Source: Tamlana sp. 2_MG-2023 (GTDB taxonomy: Bacteria; Bacteroidota; Bacteroidia; Flavobacteriales; Flavobacteriaceae). Taken from it: a stretch of 64,000 nt of DNA. Position 1 is the first letter of the stretch. Every line of letters begins with the position of its first letter. The stretch lies in the NCBI RefSeq assembly GCF_030548465.1, contig NZ_JAUOSF010000007.1, positions 124,001 through 188,000 on the forward strand. Reading direction: 5' to 3'. A program made the position numbers and the translations under genes. The notes below the pieces were generated by a model, which ran no database searches, was not told the DNA's origin, and saw only the letters and a list, made by a program, of their open reading frames with translations. Positions 37,348 through 46,663 of this stretch are shown here, piece by piece.

Positions 37348-37482
37348 TAAATTGAAAAAATAAACCCATAGGCTAAAGCCTACTTTTATACATTTCATCG
37401 CACAAAAAAACATTTAATCTTATAAATTTACCGTTCGTCTAATAAATATATAAGTTACAGGAATTACCTATAAATTGGTAAG
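37348..37482. other. purF downstream region
   Basis: Contains TAGGC-TAAA-GCCTA (37369-37382) followed by CTTTTATA, a weak possible terminator. Leads into the promoter-like TAAATTGG at 37471 for small RNA copy 1. Confidence 0.35.
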
Positions 37483-37553
37483 ACCATAACATAAGTAGGT
37501 TAAGTTCATGGTAGATTTGGGGCAAAAAAGGTGGACATCTGTTCACCTTTTTT
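37483..37553 (+). ncRNA. putative 71-nt small RNA, copy 1
   Basis: The first 46 nt are identical to copy 2 (37695-37765). A promoter-like TAAATTGG ends 4 nt before the element, the same spacing as in copy 2. The 3' end is a terminator: AAAAAAGGTG pairs with CACCTTTTTT, with inner G-T, A-T and C-G pairs. A weak 5' pairing CCAT...ATGG is possible. No reading frame spans it. Function unknown; it may belong to an Rfam family I cannot check. Confidence 0.65.
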
Positions 37554-37694
37554 ATGCGCTATACTTTCCTATCATAATACTGTAATTCAATGTATTAGAT
37601 TTAAATTATCACATAATAAGATCGGTTAAGCCAATATTTAAGTAGTTCAGCTAATTTATTTCAGCAGCACTCTTTTCAATTATATATTTGTGCC

Positions 37695-37765
37695 ACCATA
37701 ACATAAGTAGGTTAAGTTCATGGTAGATTTGGGGCAAAAAGGTGAGCATTTATGTTCACCTTTTT
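37695..37765 (+). ncRNA. putative 71-nt small RNA, copy 2
   Basis: Same length and same first 46 nt as copy 1. A perfect -7 box TATATTTG (37683-37690) ends 4 nt before the element, so transcription should start at or near its first base. The terminator stem AAAAAGGTG/CACCTTTTT continues inward with A-T, G-T, C-G, A-T and T-A pairs. Two pairs differ from copy 1 but stay paired (G-T to A-T and A-T to G-T). Confidence 0.7.
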
Positions 37766-37983
37766 CATTTTCATCGGATTGGTTGGTTTTTGGATACTTA
37801 CACTTTCGTGGTTATTACACAGAGCTGCGCGGAGGTTTCACAGAGAGTCGCAAAGATTTTTTTAGACACGGATTGCACTTGTACTATTTCTGAAAATAAG
37901 CGTAAGATTAAGTCTAACAACTAGCAACCAATAAATTCTAGACACAGATTTATTAGGCTTCTAAGCTTACTCTTATGTGATTA
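37766..37983. repeat. CACAGAG-type interspersed repeat remnant
   Basis: Positions 37803-37880 (GGTTATTACACAGAGC ... CACAGAGAGTCGC ... TTAGACACGGATTGCAC) match the arrays at 23217-23435 in pattern. No gene is supported; the 60-codon frame at 37742 starts within the small RNA terminator. Confidence 0.5.
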
Positions 37984-38820
37984 TTACAATCTAAACCATT
38001 CAGTAATATGAAAATTTTTACTTGTGGTTAAATTTATTAAACCAGGACCTGAATGTCCATAATCAGAGGGATTATTAGTATAAGCAACTCTATCATTAAT
38101 AATTAACTCCTAAGCAGGGAAATTATTATGCACTCCTTTTACTTGTATATCAATAGGTTTGTTAGTTAAATTTTTAAAAAGTTCAATTTCTAATTCAAAA
38201 TCAATATTAGGGGAGAAAGGTTCTGCAAAAGGATACCCCGCAGAAGCAGAAACCTTAATTGTTGTGGTGTCATTCCCTTCATCAGAAAAAGAATGCTTTT
38301 TTGAATTATTAATTGATACATCTAAAGGGACTTCGTCTGAACGGTCAGAATGCAACTCATTACAAACACCAATATATATATCTTCACCTGATGCACGAGG
38401 CATATCATCATAAAAAGGAATTCGTTTTATATATGCCTTTACTTGATGACTTGATCCTGAGTGTTGATTGTTGTTATTTCCCATTGTTCCGTCTAAATGT
38501 GAAAAGTGTTTAAATATTTCACTTTTAAAACTATAATTTCCAATTTTAGTTAAATCAATTTCCGCATTTATTGCTAATCGAGTACTATGCTCGCCATGAT
38601 GATGAAACATTTCTACATTATCAGTGGCATAATAATTAGATAAAGAACCTGGCTCAGGAAGCCAAGTATGCTTTTGAATATTAAAACTTCTTAATTGTCT
38701 TATAAACTCTTCTTTATTGTCAAGTAACCTAAAACGATTTGTATTTTCAAAATAACTTAATAGAGGTTTGCCAAGTGACTTGGGTATAAATGCTTGAAAT
38801 TTTATTGAAAGTGGGAACAT
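37984..38820 (-). pseudogene. hypothetical protein gene with in-frame TAG (interrupted)
   Basis: From ATG 38820 a 236-aa frame runs to TAG at 38110-38112. The same frame then continues 41 codons to two TAA codons at 37984 and 37981. The extension reads ELIINDRVAYTNNPSDYGHS and then GPGLINL...HITEWFRL, which looks like genuine protein and follows FPA smoothly. TAG is one base from Tyr codons, so a nonsense mutation is likely; a sequencing error or readthrough is also possible. The N-terminal part (FQAFIPKS, FHHHGEHSTRLAINAEIDLTKIG) faintly resembles DUF3238 proteins; I am unsure. It follows the membrane protein at 38830 by 9 nt, so the two are probably one operon. Confidence 0.6.
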
Positions 38821-38829
38821 TTATTGTGT

Positions 38830-39624
38830 TTATTTTGTTAATTCTTTATATTGACTATCCAATTTGTAGTATTTCATATATTTTTGATTTAATTCATGTT
38901 TATCTGGAGGGTAATTTTTATAAGGATTTTTATTATATTTTTCTTGAAGAATATTTTTTTCCCCTTTATTCATAAAGTAATTATGATAAATTTTAGGCTT
39001 TGTAATTACAAAAATCATTAATGGATAATAATCGAATCCTGTAAAATAAACATATTTTTCATTAATATTATTCTCCCATTTAAAATCAGAAGCTTTATTA
39101 ATTTCACCTTTTAAATCATTTTCATAATAAATTTTTAGTCCACCTTTATTACGATATGTTTGTTTTGCTCCTAGAAAAGGGATAGCATTATTATGAAATT
39201 TAAATTGAGTTTTGGCGATACCTGTTGTATCTACTTCTATTATTCGTGATGCTCCTATTCCTAAAAAACCTCCAGTCCATTTTTCTTTTTGTCCATTAGG
39301 TCTATCATATTGTATAGCAACAACACCTTCATAATTTTTGGGAAGAATAATAGTTTGTTTATAAGGTCTCCAAACATACCAAGAGGCTAATAATACATAG
39401 ATAAATGGTAAAATAACTAAACTAAAATCCCAAAGTCGTAATTGCTGTTTAGTTAATTTTGTTTCTATTCTATTCTTTTTATAGACAGTTTTTAATAAAA
39501 AATAAATTAGAAGTAATACTATTCCAATTATAGATATCCTCCATAGGTTCGTGAATATAAAACTAATCATAAGTAAAAAACCAAATACTGTATAATATAT
39601 TCCTATGTTTCTTAGTCTTTTCAT
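38830..39624 (-). CDS. hypothetical membrane protein
   Basis: A 264-aa protein not recognised. Three hydrophobic segments near residues 8-28, 30-48 and 70-88 are followed by a soluble part of ~175 residues (WRPYKQTIILPKNYEGVVAIQYDRPNGQKEKWTGGFLGIGASRIIEV), rich in Lys, Asn and Tyr. The pattern 'P..YEG.V.I.YD...G' suggests a beta-sandwich outside the membrane. The region is more AT-rich than its neighbours, as expected for recently acquired DNA. Together with the interrupted gene downstream and the HlyD-like remnant upstream it may be what is left of an exported-effector or immunity locus; that is speculation. Confidence 0.65.
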   Translation of the reverse strand: MKRLRNIGIYYTVFGFLLMISFIFTNLWRISIIGIVLLLIYFLLKTVYKKNRIETKLTKQQLRLWDFSLVILPFIYVLLASWYVWRPYKQTIILPKNYEGVVAIQYDRPNGQKEKWTGGFLGIGASRIIEVDTTGIAKTQFKFHNNAIPFLGAKQTYRNKGGLKIYYENDLKGEINKASDFKWENNINEKYVYFTGFDYYPLMIFVITKPKIYHNYFMNKGEKNILQEKYNKNPYKNYPPDKHELNQKYMKYYKLDSQYKELTK

Positions 39625-39651
39625 TTTGCTTGTTTTGAACTCAGTTTTTTT

Positions 39652-39786
39652 TTAAATAGTTGTCACCAAACAAATAACTATAGCAGTTAAAATAATACTA
39701 TAAATTACTTGTGACTTTTTACCATGTTTAAATTGATGCACCTCAGAAGTGCTATCCATAATTTCCTTTGGAAAAATCTGTTTCAT
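39652..39786 (-). pseudogene. N-terminal remnant of HlyD-family secretion protein
   Basis: A 44-codon frame from ATG 39786. The peptide begins MKQIFPKEIMDSTSEVHQFK, then a basic stretch (HGKKSQ) and a hydrophobic helix (VIYSIILTAIVICLV) before the stop. This matches what I know as the N-terminus of HlyD-type membrane fusion proteins of flavobacterial peptide-export ABC systems, where a long periplasmic part should follow. Here a TAA comes right after the helix and no continuation was found in other frames up to 39624. It is therefore probably a truncated gene. Confidence 0.45.
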
Positions 39787-39931
39787 ATAAATTATTTATA
39801 CAACACATCTTCCATTAAGTAATCCCAAATTTTAAGAGAGAGTGATTAACAGCAATTGAACTATTTTTCTACGCAAATGAAAAGAAAAAAAACTACACAA
39901 TAAAGTTTTTTCTTACTTAATTAAAACAAAA

Positions 39932-39966
39932 AAATCGCCTAAAAAGAAATACTTTCTAGACGATTT
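39932..39966 (-). terminator. terminator of sod
   Basis: AAATCGCCTA (39932-39941) pairs with TAGACGATTT (39957-39966), one wobble. On the minus strand the stem is followed by TTTTTTT. Located 33 nt after the sod stop codon. Confidence 0.75.
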
Positions 39967-39999
39967 AATATTATAAAGTTTATAAAAAAGCTAATTGAT

Positions 40000-40608
40000 T
40001 TACTTCGCTGCTGCGTAACGCTTTTCAGCTTCATTCCAGTTAATTACATTAAAAAATGCGTTGATATAATCTGGACGACGGTTTTGGTAGTTTAGGTAAT
40101 AAGCGTGTTCCCAAACATCAAGACCTAAAATAGGTGTTCCTCCACAACCAATTCCTGGCATTAATGGATTGTCTTGATTTGCTGTAGAACAGATTTCAAC
40201 TTTTCCACCTTTGTGAACACATAACCAAGCCCATCCTGAACCAAAACGCGTTGCTGCTGCTTTAGAAAATGCTTCAATAAAAGCATCTTTAGATCCGTAA
40301 GCCGCCTCAATAGCATCTTTTAATTCTCCTGATAAGTTCCCTCTTCCTTCTGGGTTTAATACATCCCAAAATAAAGAGTGGTTGTAAAATCCACCACCGT
40401 TATTTCTAACAGCCGCATTACTTGTATCTAAGTTAGCGAGAATATCTTCAATAGATTTTCCTTCTAAATCTGTTCCTTCAATTGCGTTATTTAAGTTATT
40501 TGTATAACCTTGGTGATGTTTAGAATGATGAATCTCCATTGTTTTTGCATCAATGTGTGGTTCTAAAGCATCATAAGCATATCCTAATTTCGGTAATTCG
40601 AAAGCCAT
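40000..40608 (-). CDS. sod: superoxide dismutase (Fe/Mn)
   Basis: A 202-aa cytosolic enzyme that converts superoxide to hydrogen peroxide and oxygen. Metal ligands are visible: His27 ([11 protein letters not shown]), His in [11 protein letters not shown], and Asp/His in [22 protein letters not shown] is the usual second-sphere strand. Whether Fe, Mn or both are used cannot be decided; enzymes of this phylum are often cambialistic. No signal peptide. Monocistronic, with promoter TAAATTTG and its own terminator. Confidence 0.95.
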   Translation of the reverse strand: MAFELPKLGYAYDALEPHIDAKTMEIHHSKHHQGYTNNLNNAIEGTDLEGKSIEDILANLDTSNAAVRNNGGGFYNHSLFWDVLNPEGRGNLSGELKDAIEAAYGSKDAFIEAFSKAAATRFGSGWAWLCVHKGGKVEICSTANQDNPLMPGIGCGGTPILGLDVWEHAYYLNYQNRRPDYINAFFNVINWNEAEKRYAAAK

Positions 40609-40643
40609 AATTTTTGTTTTTAATTAATAATATTTGATTTCAC

Positions 40644-40651
40644 CAAATTTA
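40644..40651 (-). promoter_or_regulatory. -7 box of sod
   Basis: TAAATTTG on the minus strand, an exact consensus match. The start would be near 40639, about 30 nt before the ATG. Confidence 0.55.
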
Positions 40652-40731
40652 CACATAAAAGCGGGCAATAAAAAATAATAAATAGCTATCAAACCATCGA
40701 TAGTTTTTATCTTGTATCCAAATTTCCCATT

Positions 40732-43700
40732 ATGCAACCCACGGCACCTTTCACCATATATAATGCTTCGGCAGGAAGCGGTAAAACATATACCCTTGTA
40801 AAAGAATATTTAAAAATCTTATTTGAAGCACCTTATAAGGACCAATTTAAACGCATTCTAGCCATTACTTTTACTAATAAAGCAGTTGCTGAAATGAAAG
40901 AGCGTATTATCGAAACTTTAAAACGCTTTGCTAACCCAGAGGTTTTAACAAGCAACGACAGTATGTTCTTGTCTATTTGTGAAGAACTTAAAATTGAACC
41001 TGAAGACTTACATAAAAAATCGGAAGCTTTATTAAACAACATCATCCATAATTATGCTGCTTTTGATATCTCAACGATTGATGGCTTTACGCATAAACTG
41101 ATTAGAACTTTTGCGCACGATTTAAAACTTCCTTTAAACTTTGAAGTCGAACTCGACCAAGACGCGCTACTCTACGAAGCCGTGGACAGCCTCATTACAA
41201 AAGCTGGAACCGATGCCGAACTCACCAAAATTTTAGTTGATTTTGCTTTAGAAAAAGCCGATGACGACAAAAGTTGGGATGTGTCTTTCGATTTCAATAA
41301 AATAGCCAAGTTGCTCACTAATGAAAACGATATTCCATTTATTGAAAAGCTAAAAGATAAAAGTTTAGAAGACTTTAAGCTTTTAAAGACACAACTAAAA
41401 AAAGAAATATCCACATCAGAAAATAAAATATCAAATCTGGCTCAGCAGGTTCTTGATTTAATTGAAAATTCAGGCTTAGAAACTTCAAATTTTACCAGAA
41501 GCACACTTCCTAACCATTTTAAAAAAGCAAAAGCACTAAACTTCGACAGGCTATACGATAATAAATTAGAAGAAAACATTACCGAGCGAAAAGGCATTTA
41601 CACCAAAACACTCGATGATAAATTAAAAGATTTAATTGACAGTATATTACCAGAATTAGAACTGAAATACAAAGCCATTAAAGCAAAAGTGTTTCATCTA
41701 AAATTTCTAAAAGCCTTTTATAGAAACATCACCCCTTTATCCGTTTTAAACGCCATAAACACCGAGTTAACCGAGTTAAAAGAAGCTCAAAACAAAATGC
41801 TTATTTCGGAGTTTAATGCGATTATTAGTACTGAAATAAAAGAACAACCCACGCCTTTTATCTACGAACGTATTGGTGAAAAATTCAAACACTATTTTAT
41901 AGATGAATTTCAAGATACCTCGGTGATGCAATGGGAGAATTTAATTCCGCTGTTAGGGAATTCTTTATCAACTCTAGGCGGCACCACCATGTTGGTAGGC
42001 GATGCCAAACAAGCCATATACCGTTGGCGCGGCGGAAAAGCAGAACAATTTATAGGTATATTCAACAATGAAAATCCGTTTCATATTGATAAACAAGTTG
42101 AAAATCTACCTTCTAACTTTAGGAGTTTTAAGGAGGTTGTAACCTTCAACAATGGCTTATTCCAATTTTTGTCACATCATGTTTTTAATCATGCAGATTA
42201 CCAATCTTTATACAAAAACGCTGCACAGAATGTTACTCAAGAAAAAGAAGGTTACGTGGAACTCTCTTTTCTAGAGATTGAAAAAGAAGATGTTAGAGAT
42301 GAATTATTTCCAGAAGTCACATTAGAAAAAATTAAAAACTGCCTAGAAAATGGTTTTAAGCTGAAAGAAATATGTGTTTTAGTTAGAAAGAAAAAAGAAG
42401 GTGTTGCCGTGGCCAATTATTTGAGTCAGCATAACATCCCTATCATTTCTTCGGAAACCTTACTCATAAACAATGCACCTGAAGTTGGTTTTATAAATAA
42501 CCTGCTTGCCCTTTTAATTCAGCCAAAAAACAATGAAATAAAAATTAAGGTTTTAAACTTTCTAACCGATCATTTTCAAATTGAAAATAAGCATGCGTTT
42601 TTCATAAACCACATCAATCTGCCTATTTCAGATTTGTTTAAGAGTTTTGAAACTTTCAACATCTATATTTCAAATACAAGTTTATTACAACTTCCGCTTT
42701 ACGATTTAGCCGAAACTCTGGTAAGAACGTTCAACTTGGTTAAAAACTCCAACGCCTATGTGCAGTTTTTCCTAGATATTATTCATGATTTTTCACAAAA
42801 GAAAGGTTCAGATATTTCTGGTTTTTTAGAATATTTCGATAAGAAAAAAGAAAGTTTGAGTATCATTTCTCCAAAAGGACAAGATGCTGTACAAATTATG
42901 ACCATCCATAAATCTAAAGGTTTAGAATTTCCTGTGGTTATTTTCCCTTATGCCGATTTAGACATATACCGAGAAATTGAACCTAAAGAATGGTTTAAAA
43001 TTGACGAAGAAAAATACAACGGACTTTCACACACCCTATTAAATTATAATAAAGACTTTGAACATTTTGGTGATGAAGGTTTAAACATTTTTAATCGGCA
43101 TCAATCGGAACAGGAATTAGACAATATCAACTTACTGTATGTCGCTTTAACGCGAGCTGTAGAACAATTATATGTGATCTCAACTAAAGATATTTCAACC
43201 AAAGGTGAAGTGAATTCTAAAAAATATTCTGGACTCCTTATTAATTACTTACAACATTTAGGGATGTGGCAGGATTCTGAACTAATATACCCCTTCGGAA
43301 ACCAGCAAAAAACATCGGAAGCAGCTTCAGAAATAAGAGATACTGAGTTTCAGCAAGAATTTATTTCAACTGCAAAAGAAGACCATAATATTAAGGTAGT
43401 CACGAAATCTGGATTTTTATGGGACACTAATCAGCAAGAAGCCATTGAAAAAGGGAATCTTATTCACGATATTATGGCGCTTATAAGTACAGAACAAGAT
43501 GTAGATGCAGTTATTTCAGATTATTTGAAATCGGCTATAATTAACCCCGAACAAGCAAGGTTTTTAAAAGACACCGTTTTCCGCATAGTAAGCCATCCAG
43601 ACCTAAAACAATATTATTCAGAAATCCACACCATATATAATGAACGTGACATTATTACAAAAGAAGGATTAGTATATAGACCAGACCGGGTGGTTATTAA

Positions 43701-43866
43701 TGATAAAAACGAAGCGGTGATTATAGATTATAAAACTGGGGCAGAAGACAAAAAACATGCCCAACAATTACAACTGTATCAAGATGTACTCGAAGACATG
43801 AAAATAACCGTAAAAAAGAAGATTCTTATCTACACAGATTATGATATTACCGTAAAAGTTGTTTAA
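40732..43866 (+). CDS. UvrD/RecB-like helicase-nuclease (AddA-like)
   Basis: A 1044-aa superfamily 1A helicase fused to a nuclease. Walker A is YNASAGSGKTYTLV at residue 7, motif Ia ITFTNKAVAEMKERI, Walker B HYFIDEFQDTSVMQWE, then GDAKQAIYRWRGG, MTIHKSKGLEFPVVI and LLYVALTRAVEQLYV. The C-terminus has a PD-(D/E)XK nuclease (YRPDRVVIN, AVIIDYKTG, QQLQLYQDVL). It should act with the AddB-like protein encoded at 46664-49417 in end resection for recombination repair. In many phyla addA and addB are adjacent; here kbl and an OmpA-family gene lie between them. Confidence 0.88.
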   Translation: MQPTAPFTIYNASAGSGKTYTLVKEYLKILFEAPYKDQFKRILAITFTNKAVAEMKERIIETLKRFANPEVLTSNDSMFLSICEELKIEPEDLHKKSEALLNNIIHNYAAFDISTIDGFTHKLIRTFAHDLKLPLNFEVELDQDALLYEAVDSLITKAGTDAELTKILVDFALEKADDDKSWDVSFDFNKIAKLLTNENDIPFIEKLKDKSLEDFKLLKTQLKKEISTSENKISNLAQQVLDLIENSGLETSNFTRSTLPNHFKKAKALNFDRLYDNKLEENITERKGIYTKTLDDKLKDLIDSILPELELKYKAIKAKVFHLKFLKAFYRNITPLSVLNAINTELTELKEAQNKMLISEFNAIISTEIKEQPTPFIYERIGEKFKHYFIDEFQDTSVMQWENLIPLLGNSLSTLGGTTMLVGDAKQAIYRWRGGKAEQFIGIFNNENPFHIDKQVENLPSNFRSFKEVVTFNNGLFQFLSHHVFNHADYQSLYKNAAQNVTQEKEGYVELSFLEIEKEDVRDELFPEVTLEKIKNCLENGFKLKEICVLVRKKKEGVAVANYLSQHNIPIISSETLLINNAPEVGFINNLLALLIQPKNNEIKIKVLNFLTDHFQIENKHAFFINHINLPISDLFKSFETFNIYISNTSLLQLPLYDLAETLVRTFNLVKNSNAYVQFFLDIIHDFSQKKGSDISGFLEYFDKKKESLSIISPKGQDAVQIMTIHKSKGLEFPVVIFPYADLDIYREIEPKEWFKIDEEKYNGLSHTLLNYNKDFEHFGDEGLNIFNRHQSEQELDNINLLYVALTRAVEQLYVISTKDISTKGEVNSKKYSGLLINYLQHLGMWQDSELIYPFGNQQKTSEAASEIRDTEFQQEFISTAKEDHNIKVVTKSGFLWDTNQQEAIEKGNLIHDIMALISTEQDVDAVISDYLKSAIINPEQARFLKDTVFRIVSHPDLKQYYSEIHTIYNERDIITKEGLVYRPDRVVINDKNEAVIIDYKTGAEDKKHAQQLQLYQDVLEDMKITVKKKILIYTDYDITVKVV

Positions 43867-43887
43867 TTTTGCATAAAATTCAACGAA

Positions 43888-45081
43888 ATGTACGGAAAAC
43901 TGAAAAATCATCTACAAGAAAAAATTCAAGAGATAAAAGATAACGGACTTTATAAAGAAGAACGCATTATCACCTCTGCGCAAGGTGCTGAAATCACGCT
44001 AAATACGGGAGAAACGGTTTTAAACTTTTGTGCCAATAACTATTTAGGTTTATCATCCCACCCAGAAGTCATCCAAGCCGCTAAAGACACTATGGATACT
44101 CATGGTTTTGGAATGAGTTCGGTACGTTTTATTTGTGGAACACAAGATATACACAAAGAACTTGAAGAAAAAATAGCCAATTTTTATCAAACTGAAGACA
44201 CCATATTATATGCAGCCGCATTTGACGCCAACGGTGGTGTGTTTGAACCATTACTAGGAAAGGAAGATGCGATAATTTCCGATTCATTAAACCATGCCTC
44301 CATTATAGACGGTGTGCGCTTATGTAAAGCAGCAAGATACCGCTACCAAAATAGTGATATGGAAGATTTAGAAAATCAACTAATTGCAGCTAATGCCAAC
44401 GGTGCTCGATTTAAAATTATTGTTACTGATGGTGTATTTTCTATGGATGGCTTGGTGGCGCCATTAGACAAAATTTGTGATTTAGCCGATAAATATGATG
44501 CCTTAGTCATGATTGACGAATGCCATGCTGCTGGATTTATAGGAGCAACTGGTCGAGGCACTCTAGAAGAGAAAAATGTACTAAATCGTATCGATATTAT
44601 CACCGGTACATTAGGCAAAGCATTAGGTGGCGCTATGGGTGGTTATACCACTGGAAAAAAGGAAATTATCGATTTATTACGTCAGTTATCAAGACCCTAT
44701 TTATTTTCAAATTCATTAGCTCCAGCTATTGTAGGCGCTTCAATTAAGGTGTTTGACATGTTAACAACCAACACCCAATTAAGAGACACATTAGAATGGA
44801 ACACCAATTACTTCAAAAAAGGCATGAAAGAAGCTGGTTTTGATATCATAGATGGTGACTCAGCTATTGTTCCTGTTATGCTTTATGATGCAAAATTAGC
44901 ACAAGAGATGTCAAAGTTGCTTTTAATCGAGGGAATTTATGTAATTGGATTCTTTTTTCCAGTAGTCCCAAAAGAAAAAGCAAGAATCCGTGTACAACTT
45001 TCAGCTGCGCATTCTAAAGCCCACTTAGACAAGGCAGTTAGCGCTTTTATCAAGGTTGGGAAGGCTTTAAATATTATTTAA
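43888..45081 (+). CDS. kbl: glycine C-acetyltransferase (2-amino-3-ketobutyrate CoA ligase)
   Basis: A 397-aa PLP enzyme of the alpha-oxoamine synthase family. It cleaves 2-amino-3-oxobutyrate with CoA to glycine and acetyl-CoA in threonine catabolism. Motifs: [61 protein letters not shown] and the PLP lysine in [14 protein letters not shown] (near residue 244). Its close match to the Kbl type ([17 protein letters not shown] start) separates it from BioF at 1-486. It starts 21 nt after the helicase gene, so co-transcription is likely despite unrelated function. Confidence 0.93.
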   Translation: MYGKLKNHLQEKIQEIKDNGLYKEERIITSAQGAEITLNTGETVLNFCANNYLGLSSHPEVIQAAKDTMDTHGFGMSSVRFICGTQDIHKELEEKIANFYQTEDTILYAAAFDANGGVFEPLLGKEDAIISDSLNHASIIDGVRLCKAARYRYQNSDMEDLENQLIAANANGARFKIIVTDGVFSMDGLVAPLDKICDLADKYDALVMIDECHAAGFIGATGRGTLEEKNVLNRIDIITGTLGKALGGAMGGYTTGKKEIIDLLRQLSRPYLFSNSLAPAIVGASIKVFDMLTTNTQLRDTLEWNTNYFKKGMKEAGFDIIDGDSAIVPVMLYDAKLAQEMSKLLLIEGIYVIGFFFPVVPKEKARIRVQLSAAHSKAHLDKAVSAFIKVGKALNII

Positions 45082-45151
45082 ACTCGGTCTTAACTAGGGT
45101 TTAAGCCTATGTAAACTTAAGTTCCCGTTAACTATATCTCCAATATTTTTA

Positions 45152-45159
45152 TATATTTG
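45152..45159 (+). promoter_or_regulatory. -7 box of the OmpA-family gene
   Basis: TATATTTG, an exact match, about 68 nt before the ATG at 45228. The longish leader is AT-rich and unstructured. Confidence 0.6.
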
Positions 45160-45227
45160 TCTTTGTTAATAACAATTAACAACTTACTTTTGTTTACAAT
45201 TAACACTTAAAATTTAAACTTTTGAAT

Positions 45228-46586
45228 ATGAAAAATCTTAGCAGATTATTGTTCGCTATGTTGCTTGTACTTGTTTGTAGCAACGTTAATGCGCAAGACA
45301 AAAACAATCCATGGCAAATTTCCATCGGTGCAAACGCAGTAGACTTTTACCCTGTAGGTGAAGATGCTCCTCAAGGTGAATGGTTCGACGAATTTTTTAA
45401 CGCGACTGACCACTGGAACATTTTACCTTCTCTATCAACTCTTTCGGTTTCGAGATATGTAGGTAGTGGTCTTACTTTTGGTGTAGCTGGTTCATTAAAC
45501 AAAATCTCTAAATTTGGAGATGATGAAGATGGAATGTACAGTGATGATTCTTACTATGGTCTTGATGGTACAATTAAGTACAGCTTTTTAGAAGGAACTA
45601 CAATCGATCCATTTATTGGACTTGGTGGTGGTTACACTTGGGTTGACGAAATCGGTGCTGGTACTGTAAATGGTACAATTGGTGCTAATGTTTGGTTTAC
45701 TGAAAACATTGGTTTAACAATTCAGACAGCTTATAAACATGCTTTCGAAGATTACTTATATTCTCACTTCCAACATACTGCTGGTATTTCTATCAGATTT
45801 GGTGGAGCTGATACTGATGCTGACGGCGTATACGATAAAGATGATGCGTGTCCTCACGTACCAGGTTTAAAAGAATTTAACGGATGTCCAGATGCTGATG
45901 GTGATGGAATCGAAGATAGTAAAGATGATTGTCCTAACGAAGCTGGTTTAGCTGAGTACAATGGATGTCCTGATACTGACGGTGACGGAATCTCTGATAA
46001 AGATGATGCTTGTCCAACTGTAGCTGGTATTAAAGCATTAAACGGTTGTCCTGATGCTGACGGTGACGGTGTTGCTGATGGTGATGATAAATGTCCAGAT
46101 GTTGCAGGCCCTGTAGCTAACGCTGGATGTCCTTACCCTGATACTGACGGTGACGGTGTATTAGATAAAGATGATCAGTGTGTTGATACTCCAGGTACTG
46201 TTGCAAACAACGGATGTCCTGAATTATCTGAAGCTGTACAAAAATCTTTAAATGCTTACGCTAAAACAATCTTATTTGATACAGGTAAATCTACTATCAA
46301 AAAGCATTCAGCTGAAGTATTACAAAACATTATTGACATCTTAAATGAGTACCCTAACGCTAAATTTACAGTTGAAGGTCATACTGATAGTGTAGGTAGC
46401 GAATCATTGAACCTTAAATTATCTGATTCTAGAGCTGCTTCTGTAAAAGATTATTTAACTTCAAATGGAATAGATGCCTCAAGATTATCTTCTAAAGGAT
46501 ACGGAGAATCTAAACCTATCGATTCTAACAAAACTCGTGCTGGTAGAGCAAATAACAGACGTGTTGAAATTAACTTAGTAAAGTAA
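45228..46586 (+). CDS. OmpA-family outer membrane protein with thrombospondin-3 repeats
   Basis: A 452-aa protein. The signal peptide ends VNAQ near residue 21. An eight-strand beta-barrel spans about 25-195. Five calcium-binding repeats follow ([15 protein letters not shown] type, with NGCPD linkers). The C-terminal OmpA domain ([57 protein letters not shown]) binds peptidoglycan. It is a typical abundant porin-like structural protein of flavobacteria. I chose the ATG at 45228; a TTG two codons earlier would add only Met-Asn. Codon use is strongly biased, which fits high expression. Confidence 0.93.
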   Translation: MKNLSRLLFAMLLVLVCSNVNAQDKNNPWQISIGANAVDFYPVGEDAPQGEWFDEFFNATDHWNILPSLSTLSVSRYVGSGLTFGVAGSLNKISKFGDDEDGMYSDDSYYGLDGTIKYSFLEGTTIDPFIGLGGGYTWVDEIGAGTVNGTIGANVWFTENIGLTIQTAYKHAFEDYLYSHFQHTAGISIRFGGADTDADGVYDKDDACPHVPGLKEFNGCPDADGDGIEDSKDDCPNEAGLAEYNGCPDTDGDGISDKDDACPTVAGIKALNGCPDADGDGVADGDDKCPDVAGPVANAGCPYPDTDGDGVLDKDDQCVDTPGTVANNGCPELSEAVQKSLNAYAKTILFDTGKSTIKKHSAEVLQNIIDILNEYPNAKFTVEGHTDSVGSESLNLKLSDSRAASVKDYLTSNGIDASRLSSKGYGESKPIDSNKTRAGRANNRRVEINLVK

Positions 46587-46621
46587 TTAAGAGACTTTAA
46601 AAAGTTATAAAATAGATTAAG

Positions 46622-46651
46622 AAAAACGCTTCGGGAAACCGAAGCGTTTTT
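46622..46651 (+). terminator. terminator of the OmpA-family gene
   Basis: AAAAACGCTTCGG and CCGAAGCGTTTTT form a perfect 13-bp stem around GAAA, followed by more T. It ends 12 nt before the next gene starts. Confidence 0.9.
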
Positions 46652-46663
46652 TATTTTTATAAC

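Noticed and set aside
37369-37382. TAGGC-TAAA-GCCTA as a purF terminator
   Set aside because: Only 5 bp of stem and a broken T run; kept as a weak possibility, not as a feature.
37742-37924. 60-codon frame after small RNA copy 2
   Set aside because: It begins inside the terminator hairpin and continues through repeat debris.
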